Shown here: in pieces, positions 15,880 through 23,470 of the stretch
How positions within the stretch are numbered: position 1 is the stretch's first letter
How the letters are laid out: each line of letters starts with the position of its first letter
Origin: Acidimicrobiia bacterium
GTDB taxonomy: Bacteria; Actinomycetota; Acidimicrobiia; Acidimicrobiales; Aldehydirespiratoraceae
DNA length: 64,000 nt
Assembly: GCA_022821685.1 (NCBI GenBank)
Contig: JAJEDD010000025.1
Span: 81,757 to 145,756, forward strand
Direction: 5' to 3'
Translations under genes and position numbers: made by a program
Notes under the pieces: generated by a model
The model's input: only the letters and a program-made list of their open reading frames with translations
What the model was told of the DNA's origin: nothing
Database searches by the model: none

Positions 15880-16935
15880 GTGGCTCATGATTCTAGCCTT
15901 CTGGCGTACTTGGTTCCCAGGCTGACGAGTCGCGGTGAGGACACCGCAACCGATGCTCTGGCCTTCATCCTGAACAAGTCCGAGGCCTGCCGACGCGCGC
16001 TGGCCGGCCTTCTGAGCAACGAGGACTTCAGTCTCGAACCGCTGCGCAGATTCGAGGCTCAGGTGACCTATGAGGACGGGTCCCGCCCTGACATGGTCGG
16101 CTATGACAGCGAGGGCAGTCCAAGGTTGCTCGTTGAATCGAAATTCTGGGCTGCCCTACTGCAAGGCCAGGCTGGCGGCTACTTCCGCCAACTCGACGAG
16201 ACGAAGCCGGCTGTATTGTTGTTTGTTGCTCCGGGAACTCGGATCGAGTCGCTGTGGGCTGAGATCAGGCGACAGCTGGAGGCTGTTCCAGACCCGGTTC
16301 AACTGGACTCTGTGGAGGCTCGTGACCGGATGCGGGAAGCCAGCGTGGAGGGCTCGGACAATCGTGTGATGCTGATCAGCTGGGATCTACTGCTGGAGAA
16401 CCTGACTGTCGCCGTGCCTGATGACTCTCGGGTCGCCTCAGACATCCAGCAACTCAGTGGACTCGTTCAACGAGAGGACGTGAAGGCATTCACGCCCATC
16501 CAGGATGAGGAACTCAGCCCCTCTCTGGCCCGAAGGATCCGATGGCTCGACCAACTGATCATCGACGCAATCGACCGTGGAGTTCAGGATGGCTGGGCTT
16601 CAGGACGAAAGAGGTCCACGCAGAGATGGGGCAACGGACACCAGTTCCGGTTCGCCGATGATTCTGGTGAGCGAGTGCATTGCGACTTCTGGTTGGGCGT
16701 GAACACTTGGCGCTGGGCGACGAGCGGCGACACGCCCCTTTGGCTCTACCCGTCCAGCCCCACTGGGCATGTTCGCTCCCGGCTTCTGAGCGAGGCCCAT
16801 TCGCTGAATGCTCACCAAGACCGCGACGGCCTGGTAGTGCCGATATATCTCAAGACCGGCGTGGAATACCACGATGTCTTGGACGATGTCGTAGATCAAC
16901 TGTCCAAGATCGCGAACATAGTCGTCACCCAGTAG
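15880..16935 (+). CDS. PD-(D/E)XK nuclease-like protein, possible defence function
   Basis: The 351-aa protein carries a PD-(D/E)XK signature near residues 68-85: RPDMVGY, then LLVESKFW, with GQAGGYFRQL after it. An N-terminal LAYLVPRLTSRGEDTATDAL resembles N-termini of uncharacterised restriction-type proteins. The C-terminal half (WGNGHQFRFAD, FWLGVNTWRWA) is unrecognised. GTG 15880 is the only sensible start. Lower GC and less biased codon use than the flanks, with a TA-like pair upstream, suggest an acquired defence or stress module. The role is not proven. Confidence 0.6.
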   Translation: MAHDSSLLAYLVPRLTSRGEDTATDALAFILNKSEACRRALAGLLSNEDFSLEPLRRFEAQVTYEDGSRPDMVGYDSEGSPRLLVESKFWAALLQGQAGGYFRQLDETKPAVLLFVAPGTRIESLWAEIRRQLEAVPDPVQLDSVEARDRMREASVEGSDNRVMLISWDLLLENLTVAVPDDSRVASDIQQLSGLVQREDVKAFTPIQDEELSPSLARRIRWLDQLIIDAIDRGVQDGWASGRKRSTQRWGNGHQFRFADDSGERVHCDFWLGVNTWRWATSGDTPLWLYPSSPTGHVRSRLLSEAHSLNAHQDRDGLVVPIYLKTGVEYHDVLDDVVDQLSKIANIVVTQ

Positions 16936-16955
16936 TTCGTCACTGAAGTGGTTGG

Positions 16956-16986
16956 GGTGGTCAGGGTGGGCATCCCGCTGACCACC
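16956..16986. terminator. Inverted repeat between convergent genes
   Basis: GGTGGTCAG (16956-16964) pairs perfectly with CTGACCACC (16978-16986), 21 nt after the nuclease-like gene stop and before the convergent gamma-glutamyltransferase 3' end. Confidence 0.5.
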
Positions 16987-17077
16987 AGCAGCCGCGCCCC
17001 GCTAGGAGCGAGAGGACGGGTCTGGGGCGCTCCCGCCGATGATGGGCGGCCCCACAGACGTCAACGGACGCTCCCGG

Positions 17078-18574
17078 TCACCCCATGACCATGGCCGTGC
17101 CTCCGGAGCGGGGGTCGCTGGCCAGCGCCGCGACCGTGTCTGAACTCGCATCGTCGTCGCTTGCTGCCACCTGCAGACCGCCGCCCACGTTGGGGGTGGT
17201 CCGTACCTCATAGCCGGCCAGATGGGTGTCGTCATGCCAGGCGATGTCCGGCTCGGCGAAGGCGTACCAGGGCTCGCCGATGCCGGCGGGCACGCCGAAG
17301 CGGTCGCCGGTGGGGCACACGAACCAGCGGGACCCGGCCGCGATGTCGGCTGGGGCCGCGCCCCGCCGGAAGCGCTGGACGGCCTGGGCCAGCCACTGCA
17401 CCTGCCGGTCGCCCCCCGGGGTGGCCACCGTCATCCAGCCCGGCCCGGTCCGGCGCCGCACATGGGCCGCGCTGAGGGTGTGGGGCAGCACCGCGCCGCC
17501 CCTGAGGTTGCACCCGGGCAGGTCCGGCCGGTCCGACAGGGCGGTGCCTACCCGGTTGCTGAAGGCCACTCCGGTGCCGCCGGCCACCCAGCCGGTGCCG
17601 AACTGCACTCCGGCCAGGCTGTGGACCACGGTCACCGACAGGCCGTGGTGGTCGAGCGCGGTGGCCACCGCTGTTCCGGCCGGCCGGGCCGGGCCGCGGA
17701 TGCAGAACTCCGTGAGCTGCTGCTCGGTGAGCGGGGCCACTGCTTCGGCGAAGTCCCGCGAGGCCGGGTCGGCGCCGGGCGGCGCGGCAGCCAGCAGCGC
17801 GGGTGTGATGGGGGCCTGGCTCGGGGCGCCGGTCACCCACACCACGATGTCTTCGAGGTCGAACCGCCGGGCCGGCTCGACGGTGGCCTCGACCGCGGCC
17901 AGATCGTCGTGGCCCAGTGCGGCCCCCTCGGCCTCGGCCGCCTCCACCAGCCGATCGGCCAGCCTCCCGCGGTAGAAGGCATCGGGCCCCTGCCACGCGA
18001 TCACCTCGAGGGTGGCGGCCAGATCCGGCATCCGGATGGTTGCCCCCGTCTTCGGGGCTCGCTCGCTTCCCAGCATCCGTTCCAGGGCGACGGAGTGGCC
18101 CCGGCTCTCGACCTTCTCGTACACGTCGGCCATGCGCACCGTCACGGTGTGGCCAGCCGCGGCCGCTAGAGCCCCGGCGAAGAGGCTGGCCCAGTCGAGC
18201 CTCCCGTGGGCCCTCCACGCCGCCTCCGCACCCCGGAGCGAGCCGGGCACCACCGCGTTGCGGGGACCGCTGGTCGGGGGCCAGCCCTCACGGGCCGCGC
18301 TGTCGCCCGCGGCCGGGGCCAGAGGAGCCCGCGACCACCCGCCGTAGACCTGCACCCCACCGTCCGCTCCGTCGTCGCGGCCCGCGCCGGCGACCAGCGC
18401 CACCAACTCGCCGCCGGGACCGGACTGGGGGGCGTTCACCACCCACTGGGTGAACGCCGCGGCCAGAGCCGCGTCCACCGCGGTGCCGCCCGCCTCTAGC
18501 GCCTCCATCCCGGCCTCGGTGGCCAGCCGGTGCCCGCTAGCCACCCCAGCCCACCCTCTCACCGACGCATTCAT
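17078..18574 (-). CDS. Gamma-glutamyltransferase family protein
   Basis: Ntn-hydrolase family cleaving gamma-glutamyl bonds such as glutathione or acting on related acyl compounds. Typical features are ASGHRLATEAGMEALEAGG at the N-terminus, FTQWVVNAPQSGPGGE, GPRNAVVPGSLRGAEAAW and the C-terminal GGAVLPHTLSAAH. The nucleophile region, usually TTH, is here PAGTAVATALD, so the Thr is probably present but the motif is atypical. At 498 aa it is somewhat short and no signal peptide is obvious. ATG 18574 is assumed; GTG 18562 is an alternative. Confidence 0.75.
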   Translation of the reverse strand: MNASVRGWAGVASGHRLATEAGMEALEAGGTAVDAALAAAFTQWVVNAPQSGPGGELVALVAGAGRDDGADGGVQVYGGWSRAPLAPAAGDSAAREGWPPTSGPRNAVVPGSLRGAEAAWRAHGRLDWASLFAGALAAAAGHTVTVRMADVYEKVESRGHSVALERMLGSERAPKTGATIRMPDLAATLEVIAWQGPDAFYRGRLADRLVEAAEAEGAALGHDDLAAVEATVEPARRFDLEDIVVWVTGAPSQAPITPALLAAAPPGADPASRDFAEAVAPLTEQQLTEFCIRGPARPAGTAVATALDHHGLSVTVVHSLAGVQFGTGWVAGGTGVAFSNRVGTALSDRPDLPGCNLRGGAVLPHTLSAAHVRRRTGPGWMTVATPGGDRQVQWLAQAVQRFRRGAAPADIAAGSRWFVCPTGDRFGVPAGIGEPWYAFAEPDIAWHDDTHLAGYEVRTTPNVGGGLQVAASDDDASSDTVAALASDPRSGGTAMVMG

Positions 18575-18584
18575 CGGGCCCCGC

Positions 18585-18637
18585 CCGAAATTGATGCAGT
18601 TATGGCCCGTATAGGCACAATTCTCGCCTCAATTTGG
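18585..18637. repeat. 54-bp palindromic repeat, imperfect copy
   Basis: CCGAAATTGATG (18585-18596) faces CCTCAATTTGG near 18627-18637. It is related to the copies at 35970 and 48952 and lies between the GGT start and the 3' end of the CDC48-like gene. Confidence 0.55.
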
Positions 18638-18652
18638 AATTGGTGGCGAGCG

Positions 18653-20722
18653 CTAGAGCCGGGTGATGGCGGGCATGGCCTGCACCAAGTTGTCGAAACG
18701 CATTTGACGGTCCTCGAACCCGGTCCGGTCGGCCGCCTCAGCCACCAGCATCACTATGTCGGCCGCGCTCCAGCCGCTGGTGCTGCCGGCCAGTTCCGCC
18801 ACCTGATCAGCGTCGAGGTCAAGCCCGTGCCCGCTTGCCAGCGCCGCGATCAGCGCGCCGCGCCGGGCCTCGTTGGGGACGGGAACCTCCAGGTGTTCTC
18901 CGAGACGCCCCGATCGCAGCACCGCCCCGTCGATCAGCTCGCGGCGGTTGGTGGTGCCCACGATCAGCACCGCGCCGGCTGCAATGGCGTCGTCGAGCGA
19001 CGCCAGCAGCGCCGACACCACCCGCTCGTCGGTGCGCTCCCCGCTGCCGCCCGCCCGCACCGGCGCCAACGCGTCGAGATGATCGAGCAGCACCAGCGAT
19101 GGGCGCGCCTCGATGGCACGCCGGAACAGGGCCCGAACCGCTTCCTCGGACTCGCCGAGCCACTGGTTGTAGACCTTGCTGCCCTCGATGGCCAAAAAGT
19201 TCACGCCCAACTCCGCGGCCAGGGCGTGCACCAGCGCGCTCTTGCCCGACCCCGGCGGTCCGTGCAACAGCACCCCTTGCCCGGCGACGGCAGCGGAACT
19301 CGAGGCCAGCGCCCGGCGGCCCAGATCCCGCAGTCGCGCTTTGAGCCCGTCCAGCCCCACGATCTGGTCCCAGGCGATGCGCTCGGTGCGGGTCGCCACG
19401 TCGCGCAACACGCTGGGCCGCACCGTCTGTAGAGCGGCCTCGAAATCGCCGGGCTCGACCGCAATGTCGGCGCCCTCCAGCGAGTCGGCCAGCTCGAAAC
19501 CCTCGCGGCCTGCTGCCAGCCTGTCGGCGGCCTCCAGTCCGGCCGAGCGGGCCAGATGCATCAGGTCGGCCCCGGTGAAGCCGCCGGTGGTGCCGGCCAC
19601 TGCAGCCACCGCCTTGAGCGCATCGGCGGTCAGCGGCATCTCCCGGGTGTGGATGGACAGGATCTCGGCTCGGGCCTGCTCGCTGGGCGGACCCACGAAG
19701 ATCTCCTCCTCGAAGCGCCCCGGCCGCCTGAAAGCCGGGTCGATGGCGGCGATTCGGTTGGTGGTGGCCATCAGGATCAGGCCGTCCACCTCCTCCAGCC
19801 CGTCCATCAGAGTCAGCAGCTGGCTGGCCGCCCGCACATCGCTCTGCGAGGCCAGACGCTCCCGGTTGGTGGCGATCACGTCGAACTCGTCAATCATCAC
19901 CAGCGACGGCGCGTGGGCCAGCGCCCGCGAGAACAGCAGCCGCAGGTTGGCCTCGGTCTCGCCTTGCACGCTGCCCACCAGCTCGGTGGCCGACATGCGG
20001 TAGGCGGTGACGCCCAGCTCGTTGGCCAGGGCCTTGCAGATGAGGGTCTTGCCGGTGCCGGGCGGTCCGTGCAGCAGCACCCCCTTGGGCGGGCGCACCC
20101 CCAGGCGGCGGTAGAAGGCGGGGCGCAGCAGCGGCAGCTCCACCAGCTCTCGCAGGCGTCGGATGATCGGGTCGCATCCGCCCACATCGGCCAGCGTGAT
20201 CAGCCTCTCCGACACGCTGACATCGGCTCGGTGCAGCTCGACCTCGGTGCCGTCGCCCATCCTCGACGGCGACGGCGAGGCCAGGTCGATGCGCACCAGC
20301 ATCCCCGCGCCGCCGGGGTGGACGTCGGCGAGCACCCGGTTGCTGGCATACAGAGGCGTGCCGTCGTCGCGCAGCCGCTCCAGCAGCCGCTGATGGAGGT
20401 TGAAGGTCAGGTTGTAGGGCGGGGTGATCCGCGCCGTGGCTGCCTCGGGGAGCTGCCCGACCGCCGTCACCGTCACCTGCTCGCCGGGCCGCAGGGCGAG
20501 CTGCGGCCACAGCATCCGTCCCAGCCGCACGAGCTGGTCGTCGTCGGGTCCGTCGACGGCCAGCACCGCGCAGGCCTGGTGGTCGCCGTTGCGCAGCCCC
20601 ATGGCGTCGCCGCCGGTCAGGCCCAGCGACTCGGCCGTTGCCTGCGAAACCGAGACTTGCGACCCGCCCAGCCTCGATCCGGGCGCGGGCCGGGCCGCCA
20701 AGAGAACGAGTTCCGTGGTCAC
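18653..20722 (-). CDS. CDC48/VCP-like double AAA+ ATPase
   Basis: Protein with an N-terminal double-psi barrel-like domain and two AAA+ modules, as in CDC48/VCP unfoldases. D1 has GPPGTGKTLICKALANELG (about residue 220), Walker B LVMIDEFD (about 280) and RRPGRFEEEIFV. D2 has HGPPGSGKSALVHALAAELG (about 488), but its Walker B is LVLLDHLDAL: the catalytic Glu is replaced by His, so D2 probably binds ATP with impaired hydrolysis. GTG 20722 is chosen because GAGAGG is 5 nt upstream; GTG 20728 would overlap that RBS. Two tandem micro-ORFs lie between it and the upstream cupin gene. Confidence 0.85.
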   Translation of the reverse strand: MTTELVLLAARPAPGSRLGGSQVSVSQATAESLGLTGGDAMGLRNGDHQACAVLAVDGPDDDQLVRLGRMLWPQLALRPGEQVTVTAVGQLPEAATARITPPYNLTFNLHQRLLERLRDDGTPLYASNRVLADVHPGGAGMLVRIDLASPSPSRMGDGTEVELHRADVSVSERLITLADVGGCDPIIRRLRELVELPLLRPAFYRRLGVRPPKGVLLHGPPGTGKTLICKALANELGVTAYRMSATELVGSVQGETEANLRLLFSRALAHAPSLVMIDEFDVIATNRERLASQSDVRAASQLLTLMDGLEEVDGLILMATTNRIAAIDPAFRRPGRFEEEIFVGPPSEQARAEILSIHTREMPLTADALKAVAAVAGTTGGFTGADLMHLARSAGLEAADRLAAGREGFELADSLEGADIAVEPGDFEAALQTVRPSVLRDVATRTERIAWDQIVGLDGLKARLRDLGRRALASSSAAVAGQGVLLHGPPGSGKSALVHALAAELGVNFLAIEGSKVYNQWLGESEEAVRALFRRAIEARPSLVLLDHLDALAPVRAGGSGERTDERVVSALLASLDDAIAAGAVLIVGTTNRRELIDGAVLRSGRLGEHLEVPVPNEARRGALIAALASGHGLDLDADQVAELAGSTSGWSAADIVMLVAEAADRTGFEDRQMRFDNLVQAMPAITRL

Positions 20723-20846
20723 GGCCACCTCTCGCGACGTCGACCGCCCGGCGTTGAGCGGGCAAGTCTCTCGGTCACGGCCACCTCTCGCGGTGCCGAC
20801 CGCCCGCCGCCGACCGGGCTGCGAGCCGCGGGCCGGCCGGGCTCAC
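20719..20846 (-). other. Two tandem micro-ORFs bridging cupin and CDC48-like genes
   Basis: The cupin gene TGA overlaps GTG 20846, which opens a 23-codon ORF ending RERWP. Its TGA overlaps GTG 20778, which opens a 19-codon ORF also ending RERWP. That TGA overlaps GTG 20722, the real start. The 19-bp block GGTCACGGCCACCTCTCGC (plus strand) occurs at 20717 and 20773, 56 bp apart. Each unit carries its own GAGAGG. Confidence 0.75.
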
Positions 20847-21334
20847 CCGTGCTGGGCCTGCCACTCCGGACACGGCTCGAGCACTTCGGCGGCCACGCCA
20901 CCCTCGGGGCTTATGGCCGAGTCGAGGTTGGCCCAGCACACCAGCATCCGGGTCGGCCCCACGCCGGTGTTGAAGTGCTGGTAGGTCACCCCCGACTCCT
21001 TGATAGGGATGGCGATCACGTCGCCCTCCTCCCACTCGTGGGCCCGGCCGTCGAGCACGGTGTGGCCGCTGCCGACCATCACGAAGTGGATCACCCCGCC
21101 CTGGCAGTACAGCCGGCCGCTGTTGGAGCCCTGGGGGATCTCCAGCTCGTGGAAGTACAGGGCTCGGGTGCTGGGCGTGTCCAGATGGGGGTGCAGGTAC
21201 CAGCGCATGGTCCCCATGCGGTTCAGCTCGGGCTCGCAGTCCTCGCGTCCGATCAGGTTCTTGGCCGCGGCCCGGCGGTCGCGCTCGGCCCGCGAGTCGG
21301 CGAAGGTCAGGTCGTAGAGGGTCGGCTCAGCCAT
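20843..21334 (-). CDS. Cupin-domain protein
   Basis: Single beta-barrel cupin of 163 aa with FVMVGSGHTVLDGRAHEWEE, then GDVIAIPIKESGVTYQHFN and VCWANLD. The conserved His/Glu metal set is only partly visible, so enzyme versus binding protein is undecided. ATG 21334 overlaps the upstream cupin gene's stop by 8 nt, indicating coupling. Paralogous to the upstream cupin. Confidence 0.75.
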   Translation of the reverse strand: MAEPTLYDLTFADSRAERDRRAAAKNLIGREDCEPELNRMGTMRWYLHPHLDTPSTRALYFHELEIPQGSNSGRLYCQGGVIHFVMVGSGHTVLDGRAHEWEEGDVIAIPIKESGVTYQHFNTGVGPTRMLVCWANLDSAISPEGGVAAEVLEPCPEWQAQHG

Positions 21335-21956
21335 CGCCGGCTCTCTCGCCGATGATCCGGGTGACGGCCACGATGGGGTCCTCGTCGGCGTCATCCCCGG
21401 AGCTGTCACCGCCGTCGTCCTGGCCGGTGTCGGCGGCGGCTGACTCCCGCCAGTTCGACTGCTCCTTGACCTGGGCCAGCATCGAGCCGGTCTGGAACAG
21501 GAACGGGATGTAGATGAAGGCGATCCACTGCGAGCTCTGGGTGTCGTCGTAGTTGAAGTGCTGATGCTCCACCCCGCCGGGCTTCACCGGCAGGATCAGC
21601 AGGTCGCCGGGCTTCCAGTGGTACTCCACCCCGTCGAACACGCTGTAGCCCGCGCCCCGGGTGACGTAGATCACCAGCCCGCCCTGGTGGGTGTGGGCTC
21701 CCGACTCGGTCTGGATGTCCTTGCGGAACACCATCCAGTCCTGCACCGCCCGGTTCTCGGCCTTCATGTGCAGGTAGTACTTGCTGCGGCCCTGTCGGGA
21801 CTGCTGCCAGGGCAGATCCTTGCCCTTGATCACCACCTGGCCGTTGTCGGCCAGATTCCGCCGCTCCTTGAACGCCGAGAAGAACACCTCGTAGGGGTGC
21901 CGGTCCTCGGTGCTGCGGTCACGCTCCCGCAGCCGAGTCTGCTCTTGCTCCACCAT
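21327..21956 (-). CDS. Cupin-domain protein
   Basis: The 209-aa cupin has the metal-binding form HTHQGGLVIYVTRGAG and a second motif YHWKPGDLLILPVKPGG followed by VEHQHFNYDD. The C-terminal about 40 residues are acidic and disordered. Paralogous to the next gene; the two barrels may act as a heteromer resembling bicupin dioxygenases. The upstream amidohydrolase of the ACMSD/amidohydrolase_2 type suggests aromatic or ring-cleavage chemistry, by inference. ATG 21956 follows AGAGGACGGACC; the same start block is duplicated 67 bp upstream. Confidence 0.75.
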   Translation of the reverse strand: MVEQEQTRLRERDRSTEDRHPYEVFFSAFKERRNLADNGQVVIKGKDLPWQQSRQGRSKYYLHMKAENRAVQDWMVFRKDIQTESGAHTHQGGLVIYVTRGAGYSVFDGVEYHWKPGDLLILPVKPGGVEHQHFNYDDTQSSQWIAFIYIPFLFQTGSMLAQVKEQSNWRESAAADTGQDDGGDSSGDDADEDPIVAVTRIIGERAGDG

Positions 21957-21969
21957 GGTCCGTCCTCTG

Positions 21970-22023
21970 TCAGCGGGTCTCGGCGGTGTCTGGGTCCGCC
22001 GACTGGTGCTCTCGCTCCACCAT
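21970..22023 (-). other. Micro-ORF from duplicated cupin start region
   Basis: ATG 22023 opens MVEREHQSADPDTAETR, ending at 21970. Its RBS and start (GAGAGGAAGGTCAATGGTGG) mirror those of the cupin gene (CAGAGGACGGACCATGGTGG, product MVEQEQTRLRE). The copies are 67 bp apart. Unlike most other loci, there is no stop/start overlap here. Confidence 0.65.
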
Positions 22024-22034
22024 TGACCTTCCTC

Positions 22035-23231
22035 TCAGGCGGCCATGCGCAGGAAGCGGCTGGCGTTGCCCGAGAACAGTCTGGAGCGCTTGGTGTCGTC
22101 TTCGATGCCCCAGGCCAGCGCCGCGCCGGGCGAGTCGGGGAAGCGGCACTGGGCGTGGGGGAAGTCCGACTGGTACATGAGCACGCCGTCGCCGAGCACG
22201 CTGTCGACGTAGTCGTAGATCTTGCGGCCCTCGTAGAGCTCGATGCCGCAGTAGACATGGCCGGCTCGGGCGTACTCCGACGGCAGCATCGACAGCTTCG
22301 GCCCCTTGCTCTTGAGGTGGCGGGACTGGCCGTCGAGTCGCAGCAGCCACTCGGGCAGCCACCCGCAGCCGGTCTCGGAGAAGCCCACCCGGAAGTTCCG
22401 GTGGCGGTCGAACACGCCCGACAGCAGCAGGTAGGCCAGCCGCAGCTGCGCCCCCCACGGATGGGCCGCGGTGCGGGCCACCACAATGTTGTCCCACACG
22501 TCGCGGTAGCCGGGGAAGTAGGGCGGCTCGTAGAAGAACGAGTGGTGCAGCAGGGGCAGGTCGGCATCGGCCAGCGCGGCCCAGATCGGCTCCAGGTCGG
22601 GGTCGTCGATGGGGAAGCCCTCGGCCAGTGCCAGCATGGCTCCCGACACCGACGGCTCGTGAGCGTGCTCGGCGATGTGTCGCACCGACCATTCGACGTC
22701 TTCGCCGGTGAGCAGCAGCAGGCTCTTGAGCCGGTCGGTGTCTATCGAGCAGAAGTCGGCCATGTAGCGGGCGTACGACTCGTAGAGGCCGGTGGCCACG
22801 TCGGTGGGGCACACCGTCACCGACTGGGGCCAGGTGCCGGGGATCAGCAGGTGGACGTCGGTGCCCTCGCGGTCCATGTCGGCGATGCGTCCGGTGGCGT
22901 TGTCGTGGCCCACGCCGTAGCGGGGGGAGTCCTCGGTGACCACCAGGCCCCGGATCTTGCCCTCCAGCGCGGCCCGACCCCCCGCGCCGAGCTTCTCCTC
23001 TAGGTGCGACTTCTCGCCGATCTCCCGCAGGTAGCCGCGGGGCTCGATGCTGAGGTTGGTCCACGGGCCCTCGGGGTCGCCGTAGGTGAGCGGCAGCTCC
23101 ACCCGGCGCTCGAACTGGGCCAGCTCGGCTTCCCAGCGGTCGAGCAGATCCTTGTCGGCGTAGCGCTTGAGAACCTCCACCGACGGCCACACATGAGTGT
23201 CGGTGTCGATGATGGTCAATCCGTCGCGCAC
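22035..23231 (-). CDS. Amidohydrolase_2 family metal-dependent hydrolase/decarboxylase
   Basis: TIM-barrel amidohydrolase of the ACMSD-like group. It begins DGLTIIDTDTHVWPS with the N-terminal DxH metal motif; later candidate sites are PLLHHSFFYEPP, VGFSETGCGWLPEWL and YQSDFPHAQCRFPDSP. The 398-aa length fits. GTG 23231 follows GGAGGAGCAGC. It is probably the first gene of an operon with two cupins and the CDC48-like ATPase. A GTATAC site lies about 60 nt upstream. Confidence 0.82.
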   Translation of the reverse strand: MRDGLTIIDTDTHVWPSVEVLKRYADKDLLDRWEAELAQFERRVELPLTYGDPEGPWTNLSIEPRGYLREIGEKSHLEEKLGAGGRAALEGKIRGLVVTEDSPRYGVGHDNATGRIADMDREGTDVHLLIPGTWPQSVTVCPTDVATGLYESYARYMADFCSIDTDRLKSLLLLTGEDVEWSVRHIAEHAHEPSVSGAMLALAEGFPIDDPDLEPIWAALADADLPLLHHSFFYEPPYFPGYRDVWDNIVVARTAAHPWGAQLRLAYLLLSGVFDRHRNFRVGFSETGCGWLPEWLLRLDGQSRHLKSKGPKLSMLPSEYARAGHVYCGIELYEGRKIYDYVDSVLGDGVLMYQSDFPHAQCRFPDSPGAALAWGIEDDTKRSRLFSGNASRFLRMAA

Positions 23232-23293
23232 GCTGCTCCTCCGTTGGGGGACCGCCCGAGCCGCAGCGCTCGACCGATATGCGATAGCGGATT

Positions 23294-23299
23294 GTATAC
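23294..23299. promoter_or_regulatory. GTATAC site upstream of amidohydrolase
   Basis: Minus strand reads GGCGGTATACAATCCG, containing a plausible -10 (TACAAT) and the palindrome GTATAC, about 60 nt before the GTG start. Same core as sites at 7840, 14259 and 26290. Confidence 0.4.
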
Positions 23300-23320
23300 C
23301 GCCCCCACCAAGGGTCTAAT

Positions 23321-23336
23321 CGGGCGTTTTCGCCCG
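23321..23336. repeat. Short perfect hairpin
   Basis: CGGGCG-TTTT-CGCCCG in the divergent spacer between the amidohydrolase and FAD oxidoreductase genes. It could be a small terminator or part of the adjacent repeat. Confidence 0.35.
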
Positions 23337-23351
23337 CTCGTGTTGCCGTCC

Positions 23352-23447
23352 GGGGCGTGTGTCCCGCTCCTTGTTCGCTTCGCTCGCCGGGCCGCTCGGG
23401 GCGTGTGTTCCGCTCCTTGTTCGCTTCGCTCGCCGGGCCGCTCGGGC
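23352..23447 (+). repeat. MITE-like repeat core, two tandem 46-bp units (copy C)
   Basis: Two near-identical units beginning GGGCGTGTGT and containing CCGCTCCTTGTTCGCTTCGC and CGGGCCGCTCGGG, the core of the dispersed repeat. The element ends are missing. It forms the leader of the FAD oxidoreductase gene. Confidence 0.65.
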
Positions 23448-23470
23448 CCGGGGCGTGGCAGGCTGGCGGG

